A model generated the notes under the pieces. The model was given only the letters and a program-made list of their open reading frames with translations, was not told the DNA's origin and searched no databases. From positions 744,001 to 808,000 of the forward strand of contig NC_018940.1 in assembly GCF_000304475.1 (NCBI RefSeq): a stretch of 64,000 bases of DNA. The letters run 5' to 3'. The DNA is from Kazachstania africana CBS 2517 (lineage: Eukaryota; Ascomycota; Saccharomycetes; Saccharomycetales; Saccharomycetaceae). Positions 9,119 to 17,945 of this stretch are shown here, piece after piece. Positions within the stretch are counted from its first letter, which is position 1, and every line of letters starts with the position of its first letter. The position numbers and the translations under genes are program-made.

Positions 9119-10502
9119 TATCTTCGCTACTTTCCTTTTCAAAATCCTTTGTGGAACTATCTTCCTGTTTGTTTTCAGGTTCCTCCTGCATTTGACCGTT
9201 GTCTGCCTTTTGAGAGCTATTTTCTTGGCTGTCTTGGTGTTGCGTTGCCTTTTCGACTTCATCTTCCTTAGAATCAGCCTTTCCAGTAATTTGGTTTTGA
9301 GTTGAATCCAAGTCTTCATGTTTGTGTTGTTCATTATCATCATGTTTCTCCTTACTCATGTCATCTTCTCTCGATTCTTCTTCCTTCTCCTCTTCCTCTT
9401 CATCTACAGGCACGAAGTTGATAGGATCGAATTTCATTCTTAGCCTATCCCTTGTGTTAACCTCACTTGTGGTTGGATTTCTTAAGGAGATATTCAATTG
9501 GTCTATGTTATGTTCTGTTACCAAAGGTTTGATAACATCGTTTACCCGTCTACGTCTTAGCTCGATTCTCGTACGTAGAGGCTTATAATAAGCGACGCCT
9601 TTTTCATTGTTCAATACAATTGCAAGTTCACTCAAACTGCTATCAGTACTTTTTGCTTGCTTCATATCGAAATCTCTTAATCTTCTAAATCTAAAAACTT
9701 TATTGGAGTCATCAGCTGTTAGATTTTCATCGATAACTCTTTCAATACTTTTTTCCAAAGTTTCTGAATCTTTCATGTCGGTAGTATACATAGACATCCA
9801 TTCGTCTTCTTCAAGTTCGACTGGTCTGAAAATAGTAGTTTTCAAAGCCAAGGCTTCTTTCTCTCTTTTATCCAAAGCAGCACTGCCTACCAATTTTAAA
9901 GTAAAATAATTTTGATCCATAGATGCCGTGTCTGGGATCAAATTCCAAACTTTTGTTGCTTTCAAATGGCGCTTAACAGGATGTCTTAGTTTTGATAAAT
10001 CGTCCGTCATAGCTTCAAAAGTATTTTCAACTCTAGTGACGATCTCAGCGGGGTTCAGCACTTTATCATCGTCATCTTCTAATCTATTTCTTGGTCTTTT
10101 CTTGGTATTACTGGCCGCTATAGTAGAAGAAACATACTCTGTTCTCCTTAAAAATTTAACTTTAGACATATCAGTTTTGGTTAGCCTATCAACCCTTGGA
10201 TCTCTGAGAAGAATTCTATCTTTTGGATCTAATTTCACGTTATCGAAACTGTACAGATATCTGGTATCATTTTTGTTTAAAAGACCCGGAATTTCCATCA
10301 AATCCATTGGCATGCCCAAGTCTCCGTTAATATCAACTAGGGGTGTGACATTAGTCCTTGTATAAAGTGAAGTTATTAATTGTGGAGAATCAACGTCTTC
10401 ATCAGGATTTATTTGATAATTTAATAATTTTGGTGGAACAGTGGGAGGTGGTAAGTTATTCTCATATCTTATTTTGGCAATATAATCTTGCTTTTTGGAC
10501 AT
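9084..10502 (-). CDS. PAF1: Paf1, core subunit of the RNA polymerase II elongation complex PAF1C
   Basis: 472 residues from the ATG at 10502 (S. cerevisiae 445). The frame stays open 18 codons further up, but MSKKQDYIAKIRYEN is the family start (MSKKQEYIAPIKYQN). Paf1 scaffolds PAF1C (Ctr9, Cdc73, Leo1, Rtf1), which couples elongation to H2B ubiquitination and 3'-end formation. Conserved blocks are visible: LYTRTNVTPLVD, GLLNKNDTRYLY, LLRDPRVDRLTKTD, FLRRTEYVS, LIPDTASMDQ, FRPVELEEDEWMSMY, YYKPLRTRIELRRRR. The C-terminal 90 residues are acidic Glu/Asp/Gln-rich low complexity, as in the family. It is divergent to SAF1's neighbour as in YBR279W. Confidence 0.95.
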   Translation of the reverse strand: MSKKQDYIAKIRYENNLPPPTVPPKLLNYQINPDEDVDSPQLITSLYTRTNVTPLVDINGDLGMPMDLMEIPGLLNKNDTRYLYSFDNVKLDPKDRILLRDPRVDRLTKTDMSKVKFLRRTEYVSSTIAASNTKKRPRNRLEDDDDKVLNPAEIVTRVENTFEAMTDDLSKLRHPVKRHLKATKVWNLIPDTASMDQNYFTLKLVGSAALDKREKEALALKTTIFRPVELEEDEWMSMYTTDMKDSETLEKSIERVIDENLTADDSNKVFRFRRLRDFDMKQAKSTDSSLSELAIVLNNEKGVAYYKPLRTRIELRRRRVNDVIKPLVTEHNIDQLNISLRNPTTSEVNTRDRLRMKFDPINFVPVDEEEEEKEEESREDDMSKEKHDDNEQHKHEDLDSTQNQITGKADSKEDEVEKATQHQDSQENSSQKADNGQMQEEPENKQEDSSTKDFEKESSEDTVSEKEEVVTL

Positions 10503-10750
10503 AATGATCGCTTTAAGTACTAGAATTGTTTGTTTAACAATAGTGTTCCAAGGCACTGTTTGTATGTCTTGGAACAGCTTTTTGATATATCCAGTGAAAA
10601 AAAAATAGCTGTTCTAATTCACTGGTAAAATAATAATAATTGTGATGTATGGGTGTTTATAGGAGCTCTCCATGAAAGAATTAATACTTTATAGATATCT
10701 ATCTAATAAGTTTATTAATAGTCGTATTGGTCTAAGTTATACATGGTATT

Positions 10751-11503
10751 TTACTCTGAAAAGTCGTCAGAGTCACCGCTAGGCAAGTTATCTCCATTTT
10801 CTTCCATGTTCCTATGCAATTTCAAACTGGATCTATTATCAGGAACTTGTGCATCATCGTTGAGATCTTCCACTCTGTTCATTCGCTCGATTTCCTGAAG
10901 TTGTTCCTGTACCTCTAGGTTTAGCTCTTCCCCTTCTTCGTCGTCATCATATTCGTCATCATTTTCATCACCATCATTGCCCTGTTCCTCTTGTTCTAAG
11001 GATTCGTTCTGCTCACTATTCATGTCAACATCTTCATCCTTTCCTTCTTCAGTGGCCCTATTTGGATTATTCATGAAGGGAAGAGTAGGCTGATTCTTAT
11101 TCAATTTCCTACTATCAGAGTTGGTTGTATTCTGATTGACAGGTTTCTTATTTGTAGTTGTACTGACTTTCTTTATCTTTGGAATTACATCTTCTAAAAA
11201 TTGGAAGGTTTCCTTCTTGGTAGCAGAACTGACCAAATCATTATAACTTAATCTAGGTTGTTTATTTTTACCGTTACTACTGAAATGATTCATCATAATT
11301 GCATCTTCTGTTAATGCTTGTATGAAGAGTTCTGTAGCAAAGGCGGTAGCCGTAATTGCAGAATTTGCAGTCATTAGATACTCCGGATCCATTCTAGCTA
11401 TACGTTTGACCTTCGATATTGGAAGTCTCGGCGTATTTTGTTTAATAATTTCATTTATATCCACTTGCTCCACCGTAGTTTGTCGGTCAACGTCGTTGGT
11501 CAT
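10751..11503 (-). CDS. DPB3: Dpb3, histone-fold subunit of DNA polymerase epsilon
   Basis: 250 residues from the first ATG at 11503 (S. cerevisiae 201); the frame above this begins only with a TTG. Dpb3 pairs with Dpb4 in Pol epsilon, binds double-stranded DNA and helps heterochromatin inheritance. The histone-fold motif LPISKVKRIARMDPEYLMT followed by ITATAFATELFIQALTEDA matches the family (FPISKVKKIAKCDPEYVIT). The C-terminal half is very acidic (DEYDDDEEGEELN), as in S. cerevisiae, but longer. It is next to PAF1 as in YBR278W. Confidence 0.93.
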   Translation of the reverse strand: MTNDVDRQTTVEQVDINEIIKQNTPRLPISKVKRIARMDPEYLMTANSAITATAFATELFIQALTEDAIMMNHFSSNGKNKQPRLSYNDLVSSATKKETFQFLEDVIPKIKKVSTTTNKKPVNQNTTNSDSRKLNKNQPTLPFMNNPNRATEEGKDEDVDMNSEQNESLEQEEQGNDGDENDDEYDDDEEGEELNLEVQEQLQEIERMNRVEDLNDDAQVPDNRSSLKLHRNMEENGDNLPSGDSDDFSE

Positions 11504-11706
11504 TTGATTATTGAATTTTAAGATGGGATACTTGTGAACCAATAAATTTCACAGTTTAATTTGGTGAAAGAAAAGCTCCCGCAAGTAGTTTATTCGTCTT
11601 TTAAGTCATTTCAGTGTTTCCAATCTCGAAACGAGAATTAGAGCTCATAGTTGCCATCTACGCGTACTGAAAATTTAAACGGAAAAAATGTCAAAAATAA
11701 ATACCA

Positions 11707-11778
11707 TGCCATCTCCTAGAATCGAACCAGGGTTTCATCGGCCACAACGATGTGTACTAACCACTATACTAAGATGGC
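11707..11778 (-). tRNA. tH(GUG): tRNA-His (GTG)
   Basis: On the minus strand this reads GCCATCTTAGTATAGTGGTT onward through a GTG anticodon (complement of 11743-11745) and the T-arm GGTTCGATTC. It closes the acceptor stem with GGAGATGGC plus the discriminator A. The sequence agrees with yeast tRNA-His. There is no intron. An A-run on the plus strand around 11692-11696 supplies the Pol III T terminator. Confidence 0.97.
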
Positions 11779-12377
11779 TTATTTGGATAAAGTTTCAAAA
11801 TTTTGAGTGAATCTATTATAGCCCAAATTAGGATCGCCCTTGAGAAAATTTCTGTGCTGATGCTGAACTTACAAATTAATGAATTAAGTGACGACTAACA
11901 GTCTGTAATTCCCGATTATGCTTTTTTTGCTAAAAATGCAGTTTTTAGGGCATAGGTATTTACCGTTTATATATTTAACTGTTGACCTGAGAAAGTTGAA
12001 TAATGAGTCCAAATGGCAAAATATTAACTAAAAACATTGAGTGAATCAACGAAGTAGGGAAGAGTAACCCTAGAAGGTTATTTTAAGGTTTATATTAGAG
12101 TAAGGGTGCGCATAGTTGTCTTAGAAAAGGTTTCCGCAGTTATATAAAGAGAAACGGTAATGGGAAGTATTATCTAAATAATGTGGTTCCCACCAATTTA
12201 CTGAATTAAAAGTGTTGCAAATTTTTTCCATGTTTGAACAAAACTATACAAGATTAAAACTATAATATTTAATATTATATAAAGGTTGAATAATTAGAGC
12301 ACATATATAGATTTTGATTTGAATATAGAAAAATGATTAAATATCTTTTCTGTCGGGAAAGATATTCAAAATTTGTT
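11779..12377. other. Region between tRNA-His and MCM1
   Basis: About 600 AT-rich bases with no ORF. Because yeast Ty elements insert near tRNA genes I looked for LTR ends (TG...CA with target duplications) and did not find a supportable one. It contains the MCM1 3' end signals. Confidence 0.5.
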
Positions 12378-13016
12378 TTAAAATTGATTTTGTTGCGATT
12401 CTTGGAAATATTGTTGATAAGCAGCATTATTTGCAGTTGGTTTTGTATCTTGTTGTTGTGGTAATTGTTGGGTATTTACTTTTGGATTTGCAAAACCGTC
12501 TATAGTGAATGGATGTTGCTGTAATTGATGTTGCTGAACTTGTTGTTGCATTTGTTGGACTTGTTGAGCATGAGCATGTGCTTGAGCCTGAGCTTGTGCT
12601 TGGGCAACTGCATCATTCTGCACCTGTTGCTGCACTTGCTGTTGCTGTTGTTGTACTTGTTGATCATCTTCTTCCTCTTCTTCCTCATCAGGGGCATTTA
12701 AACAAGCCTGAATCAAATTTCTACCCTCTTGTTGGGTGACTATAGGTTCGAATTTCGGCGTACTGAAAGTATAAACAAGACCTGTTTCAGAAACGACCAA
12801 AAGTAAAACTTGAGTACCGGTCAACACAGATAATTCGAAAGCTTTTTTCATTATACCGTGCTTCCTCTTTGAGAAGGTGACATGTCGTCTTGTTTTATTT
12901 TCAATGAATTTTATTTCAATTTTTCTTCTTTCTTTACCATTATTAGTGGATGGAGACAAAGATGGGTCTTCTTCTATGTGTGACGTTTGCGATTCTTTTA
13001 TGTCTTGATCTGACAT
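12378..13016 (-). CDS. MCM1: Mcm1, MADS-box transcription factor
   Basis: 212 residues (S. cerevisiae 286). Mcm1 is a dimeric MADS-box regulator of mating-type, cell-cycle (M/G1, G2/M) and arginine genes, acting with alpha1, alpha2, Ste12, Fkh2 and Arg80/81. Residues about 28-100 are the MADS domain (KIEIKFIENKTRRHVTFSKR, then KHGIMKKAFELSVLTGTQVL), essentially identical to S. cerevisiae, followed by NLIQACLNAPDEEEEEEDD. Downstream is a Gln-rich activation tail with an AQAQAQAHAHA stretch. The last residues AAYQQYFQESQQNQF match the Mcm1 C-terminus (AAYQQYFQEPQQGQY), which separates it from the paralogue Arg80. The tail is shorter than in S. cerevisiae. Confidence 0.95.
   Translation of the reverse strand: MSDQDIKESQTSHIEEDPSLSPSTNNGKERRKIEIKFIENKTRRHVTFSKRKHGIMKKAFELSVLTGTQVLLLVVSETGLVYTFSTPKFEPIVTQQEGRNLIQACLNAPDEEEEEEDDQQVQQQQQQVQQQVQNDAVAQAQAQAQAHAHAQQVQQMQQQVQQHQLQQHPFTIDGFANPKVNTQQLPQQQDTKPTANNAAYQQYFQESQQNQF
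12540..12665. repeat. Gln/Ala/His-coding low-complexity repeat in MCM1
   Basis: Imperfect trinucleotide and hexanucleotide repeats (TTG/CTG units; TGAGCA/TGTGCT units on the plus strand) encode alternating AQ and AH dipeptides and Gln runs. Such tracts are length-variable by slippage. Confidence 0.7.
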
Positions 13017-13695
13017 TATACATATATTGGTAGCAGAATTTGATAAACTAAAGAAAGAACAAAAAAAGAGAGAGAGAAATAGAAGGGAAAAAAAGTGTAG
13101 CTATTACCTAATTTTGAACGAAAATAATGATAAAAACAGTAGTAGTAACAATAATAACTAAATAATTGATTTGTTAGTTACTTTACCTTCTTTTTTTTTA
13201 TTGAGGTGAGCTTTATGACTTTTTTATTTCTCTGAAAAATCCAGCACTTTAAAAAAAATGTACTATTAGAGATCAAAGTTGGAAAAGAATAATTTATTTA
13301 TTATTATTTATATACAAAAATTAGACAAATTAAGGAATGTGTTCTTGTTTTGGGAATTATTACTTTTTTGGGCACAAAAAGGACAGCAGAGAAGTTTTTT
13401 TTTGGTAATTTTCATTCGGCTGCCCGTTGAAAACACAGAGAGGCCAAGCCAAACAACGCAATTTTTTGCAGAGTCAGGACGGTGCCCCTTTTTGCGTGGA
13501 GCAAGAAGAGGATGAATTTTTTTTTTCCTTTTTCGTCTCGTGGTTTCACGTGTGGTGTAGGGATTCTCGCTTCCGAATTCGGGAAAAGTTGCCTGATTTG
13601 GGTGCATCCTGTGCGCGTCGCGGGTTGAACGAAGAAGAAAAAAGTGGATTACGCGCAAATTAGTCACATGATGCGTCAACACGAAAAAAAACAAA
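13017..13695. other. MCM1 upstream region
   Basis: 680 bases with long A and T tracts, a CACGTG at 13547-13552, and overlapping small ORFs on both strands that look random. No RNA gene was recognised apart from the adjacent tRNA-Phe. Confidence 0.5.
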
Positions 13696-13791
13696 TGCGA
13701 ATTCTGTGGATCGAACACAGGACCTCCAGATAACAGTTGACCGAAGTTTTCAATCTTCAGTCTGGCGCTCTCCCAACTGAGCTAAATCCGC
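13696..13791 (-). tRNA. tF(GAA): tRNA-Phe (GAA) with intron
   Basis: On the minus strand GCGGATTTAGCTCAGTTGGG begins a sequence identical in its mature part to yeast tRNA-Phe, with anticodon GAA (complement of 13756-13758). A 23-nt intron (13732-13754) follows G37, and the 3' half 13696-13731 ends with discriminator A. The intron keeps the ACTTCGGTCA segment that pairs with the anticodon. It is a few bases longer than the S. cerevisiae introns. A long A-run at 13684-13690 gives a T terminator. Confidence 0.97.
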
Positions 13792-14917
13792 GTATTATTT
13801 GTTATTTCTTTTTTCTTTTTCAATGGCATGTTCTTAAGATTCCGTCTTTGCTTTTATCAATAGTGAGCAAATTTCCTCTACGCTTGTTGCTTTGCACAAA
13901 CTGATTTCCTGTAGTGCATTATCATCATTAGATTTTAATCATGGGTTCAGCTGGAGTGTTGAACGGGGACTTGATATACAGCTATTTTTCTATTATGGGG
14001 TTCGTCTTATGCCATTTATGTTGTATAGCCAAATTGTATATATATATATATGTATTTGATGTATCTAAACGCATCGTTTTATTCGCTCTCGATAGTTAAT
14101 GGAAAGTAAGCAGCTTTAAGACTGGATTTTTGCTGCTTCTTCTTGTTTATATTGGGTAATTATATATCTTGAAAAGAACAATACAAATGCCGTACATCAG
14201 CTCAACCTCCATCACGCTTTTATTTTAGTCCCAGCATACATCAATTTTGTAATACGCCGTTTCCCATCTTTTCAAGTGACAGTGACACATGCCACTAAAT
14301 TCTCTCATATCTATTCCATGCCACTTTGATTACACATATGTATTTAATATATATTTCTCTATTGGCAAGCTGCAAGCTCTAGAAGGGAAGCTTTTGAAGT
14401 TCAAGTCAAACAGCTTGGTCTTCTATCTCATTTTTTAAAATATGTTCAGATGACAGTTTAAACCGCCTTCAACACCTAATCCCAGTATTTAAACTATTAA
14501 TACTCTCGATTCTATAATATCTACAATACTAGCAGTCAGCCTATCGTACAGCTCGACTCTGACAGCGAACTGCTCATCTGAACTTTAGCCTCGAACCGTC
14601 TCCGTGTGCGACGATATATCTCTTGCATTACTTTTTTTTTTCCAGAGTATCAGCATAGTAACAAAAAAAAAGCTTGATCTCGATGTTTCATTAATCTTTC
14701 ATTTCTTTACTGCGACATATTTCGAAAGTACGGATCAAAAAGTCACTTTTGTTGTTCTTTCATAACTTTTGAAAGGACCTTTTGTTTATACTCTCGCTAT
14801 TCCAAATCGGAGATTCAGAAACTGGTTCCTAAGTTATAAAATAGGCCAGTCGTTTTTCCGAACCAAATACGTTGATCAACCCATTTATATTTCAACGAGA
14901 AATAATTTTATAGAGAA
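13792..14917. other. Long MKK upstream region
   Basis: 1.1 kb with no supported gene. It contains a TA/TG microsatellite near 14036-14052, several T-runs, and a moderately GC-rich stretch about 14530-14620. An ORF overlapping the MKK start out of frame (14769-14978) looks fortuitous. A long 5' region is common for signalling genes. Confidence 0.5.
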
Positions 14918-16399
14918 ATGGCTTCCATATTTAGACCTCCAGAGTCTGCTAGACCAAATTCGAAATCTCCAAGATTAAAATTACCCCAATCAACAAAAAA
15001 TACAACTGAAACGGATACTCGCGTCAATGACATAGAAAACTCAACGCCACCACTTTCAATTTCCACTAATAACACTTCAATAAATCTATACGTGCCACCG
15101 AGCTCGGGCTCTATTTCAGCAACGTCATCATCAGCTAAATCGCCGTCATCTGCAATATCAAGCAAAAGAAGACCATTACCACCACCTTTACCTCAGCTAA
15201 ATGTTAACAGCAATGCAACTGCCAAAAAAAACAGGCCTCCACCAGTATTGACACCGGTAGATATCACAAGTTCTTTGAAAATGTTAGAATTGGAAAATAA
15301 AGATGAAATGCATGCGGCTGAAACTGCTAATAACACACCATTCATGAAGAAGGAATTCAATGAATCTGTGGACTCATATTTGTCAACATTTATATCAGCA
15401 TATGATGGAACAAGTAGTAGCACAAACACGAGCCCGGTTAAACCTGCAAAGGAGACCTCTTTGGATGTCGATCAACTGGATGATGAATCATGGAAATTTA
15501 ACTACATGAATGATCAAATTGTTACATTGGGTATATTGGGTGAAGGTGCCGGAGGATCTGTCTCCAAATGTAAATTAAAGGAAGGGTCCAAGATTTTTGC
15601 ATTGAAAACAATAAATACATTAAATACAGATCCCGAATTCCAAAAGCAACTGTTCAGAGAATTATTATTTAACAAAAGCTTTAAATCAGCCTACATTGTA
15701 AGATACTATGGCATGTTCACCGATGAAGGAAATTCATTAATATATCTTGCAATGGAGTATATGGGTGGAAGATCACTAGATGCAGTTTATAGAAATCTTT
15801 TAAAGAGAGGAGGGAGAATTAGTGAAAAAGTTTTGGGGAAAATATCAGAATCTGTTTTAAGAGGTTTATCGTATCTTCACGAGAAAAAAGTCATACATAG
15901 AGATATCAAACCGCAGAATATTCTTATTAATGAGTTAGGTGAAGTTAAATTGTGTGATTTTGGTGTCAGTGGGGAGGCGGTTAATTCGTTGGCCACAACA
16001 TTCACTGGTACATCATTTTATATGGCACCAGAAAGAATTCAGGGCCAACCATATAGTGTTACATGTGACGTTTGGTCACTTGGACTCACTATATTAGAAG
16101 TTGCAAAGGGTAAGTTTCCATTTGACTCAGATAAAGTTCAAGACAATGCAAACATTGCACCGATTGAATTATTAGTTTTAATTTTGACATTCACACCAGA
16201 ATTAAAAGACGAACCAGAAAATGATATCTTCTGGAGTGACTCATTCAAGTCGTTCATTGAATATTGTTTGAAAAAGGATCCTGGCGATAGGCCCTCACCA
16301 AGACAAATGTTAAATCACCCATGGATACAAGGACAAATGAAGAAAAAAGTTAATATGGAAAAGTTTATCAGAAAATGTTGGGAACTTGAAAATTATTGA
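14918..16399 (+). CDS. MKK1/MKK2: Mkk1/Mkk2 MAP kinase kinase of the cell-wall integrity pathway
   Basis: 493 residues; this is the single counterpart here of the ohnologues MKK1 (YOR231W) and MKK2 (YPL140C). It relays Pkc1-Bck1 signals to the MAPK Slt2. The first 190 residues are Ser/Thr/Pro-rich, with a basic-proline patch (SKRRPLPPPLPQLNV) that could serve as docking site. The kinase domain runs from about 202: G-loop ILGEGAGGSVSK, catalytic HRDIKPQN with D329, DFGVSG, and an activation loop SGEAVNSLATTFTGTSF with the Ser/Thr sites phosphorylated by Bck1, then YMAPERI. MGE1 follows on the same strand as YOR232W does. Confidence 0.93.
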   Translation: MASIFRPPESARPNSKSPRLKLPQSTKNTTETDTRVNDIENSTPPLSISTNNTSINLYVPPSSGSISATSSSAKSPSSAISSKRRPLPPPLPQLNVNSNATAKKNRPPPVLTPVDITSSLKMLELENKDEMHAAETANNTPFMKKEFNESVDSYLSTFISAYDGTSSSTNTSPVKPAKETSLDVDQLDDESWKFNYMNDQIVTLGILGEGAGGSVSKCKLKEGSKIFALKTINTLNTDPEFQKQLFRELLFNKSFKSAYIVRYYGMFTDEGNSLIYLAMEYMGGRSLDAVYRNLLKRGGRISEKVLGKISESVLRGLSYLHEKKVIHRDIKPQNILINELGEVKLCDFGVSGEAVNSLATTFTGTSFYMAPERIQGQPYSVTCDVWSLGLTILEVAKGKFPFDSDKVQDNANIAPIELLVLILTFTPELKDEPENDIFWSDSFKSFIEYCLKKDPGDRPSPRQMLNHPWIQGQMKKKVNMEKFIRKCWELENY

Positions 16400-16697
16400 T
16401 AAAGAAAATGGGTTTTATGATTATTCTTACGAAAAAAATAGCATTCTAAATATATATATATATATATACATACATACATACAAAATCATAGAGATTTTAC
16501 TATATTCAACTCTTATTATTGTAGTTGTAGCTCGTCTGCAACGACTTGATTCAAATTTTATCTCATGCCGACGCCGAAGACGTATCATGGTTTTTGACTT
16601 GGTAGAAATTTAGTCATAATCACGGCAAATATTTCAATTCCAGTGCTAGAAGTACTTTGCATTGTTGAGCTCTATCGCCTGCAAATATACATACCAG

Positions 16698-17414
16698 ATG
16701 AGAGCAGTTTCCTCTACCTTCCTTAGAACTTTCCAAAGAGGGGTTTTCATCCCTTATGCTGCCAGATCGGCACCTGCGTCGGCAACCATGGTAATGAGAT
16801 CTAACTTAATCTCTTTACCCACAGGCAGATTTTATTCTGACAGCTCTAAACAAGAACCAAAGATTGAAAAGAAAGAAGAAGAAGTATCAAACGAGTCGGC
16901 ATTGAAAGAAGAGCAACAAAATTTAAAAGAACTTCAGGCTAAATTGGATTCAAAGACAAAGGAAGCTATTGAATTGAAGGACAGATTACTGAGATCTGTA
17001 GCTGATTTCAGAAATTTACAAGAAGTTACAAAAAAAGATGTAGAAAAGGCTAAAAACTTTGCTCTTCAAAAGTTTGCCAAGGATTTACTGGAATCCGTCG
17101 ACAATTTTGGACATGCTTTAGGAGCGTTTAAAGAAGATGATTTGAAAAAATCCAAAGAAATTGCTGATCTGTATACTGGGGTTAGAATGACAAGAGACGT
17201 GTTCGAAAGCACGTTAAAGAAACATGGCATTCAAAAGGTTGATCCATTGGGTGAAGTATTCGACCCGAATTTACATGAAGCGACATTCCAAGCTCCTCAA
17301 AAAGATAAAGAACCGGGCACCATCTTCCATGTTCAGCAGTTAGGTTACACTTTGAATGATAGAGTTATTAGACCGGCAAAAGTTGGCATCGTCAAAGGCG
17401 AAGATGGTAATTAG
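16698..17414 (+). CDS. MGE1: Mge1, mitochondrial GrpE nucleotide-exchange factor
   Basis: 238 residues from the ATG at 16698 (S. cerevisiae 228). The frame extends 12 codons upstream but only to a TTG. Mge1 releases ADP from the matrix Hsp70 Ssc1 during protein import and folding. Residues 1-45 are an Arg/Ser-rich presequence ending at GRFYSD, matching MRFYSD in S. cerevisiae. A charged coiled coil (about 55-110) follows, then GrpE signature regions RLLRSVADFRNLQEVTKKD, FAKDLLESVDNFGHAL, GVRMTRDVFESTLKKHG, and the C-terminal beta domain FDPNLHEATFQ with VIRPAKVGIVKG. Confidence 0.96.
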   Translation: MRAVSSTFLRTFQRGVFIPYAARSAPASATMVMRSNLISLPTGRFYSDSSKQEPKIEKKEEEVSNESALKEEQQNLKELQAKLDSKTKEAIELKDRLLRSVADFRNLQEVTKKDVEKAKNFALQKFAKDLLESVDNFGHALGAFKEDDLKKSKEIADLYTGVRMTRDVFESTLKKHGIQKVDPLGEVFDPNLHEATFQAPQKDKEPGTIFHVQQLGYTLNDRVIRPAKVGIVKGEDGN

Positions 17415-17945
17415 GAGTATTTTCTTATTATGCATATCCCCTCACTTGTATATAGTTGTCTAGACCACAAGCAAATGTAATTAATTTCTTTATCTTGAAC
17501 TGTTTCCTTCTGATCTATCAATAAAGCCTATGCAATTCGTTCTTTATTTGATCTATACATATGTATGTATGCATATAGCCATTCAGTTTTCTCAGTGATG
17601 TCTACGCGTAAGAAAACAGAATTTTTTAAATAAAACTGTCAAAATTTTTTAAAACTATAAACAATTAATCGAAGCATTCTAGAAAAGAGAGAGCAGCTTT
17701 TACTCGGGCTACTTTGTCGAGATTTTATAGCACGGTACTGAGCTTTTGATTAGCTGTTACCATCCTATAAAATTTTATCATCTTTTACCAAAGCTCTGTG
17801 GTGTGAGGATCTTTCTTATATAGCCCCATCATAGTGCTATTTTTATAACTTTGATTGGTTCCTCATTTTTCCAGACATACCCCATTTTTTTACTACTTTT
17901 TCATCAGCAATTAATTAATACACTAATTTTGATTCCATTTTAACT
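17415..17945. other. MGE1-KIN4 spacer
   Basis: 531 AT-rich bases holding the MGE1 terminator and KIN4 promoter. Only poly-T tracts and short ATGTATGTATG repeats near 17562 were noticed. Confidence 0.6.

Noticed and set aside
10503..10556. Upstream extension of PAF1
   Set aside because: The open frame starts without an ATG and the MSKKQ start at 10502 matches the family. The same logic moved the starts of DPB3, MGE1, MPR1, ABP140, PUS7, DGA1, ENV9 and TRE.
11779..12377. Solo LTR of a Ty element next to tRNA-His
   Set aside because: No clear TG...CA boundaries or 5-bp target duplication could be seen.
13308..13718. 136-codon ORF overlapping tRNA-Phe
   Set aside because: Composition is that of A/T tracts, it runs into the tRNA gene and has no similarity to known proteins.
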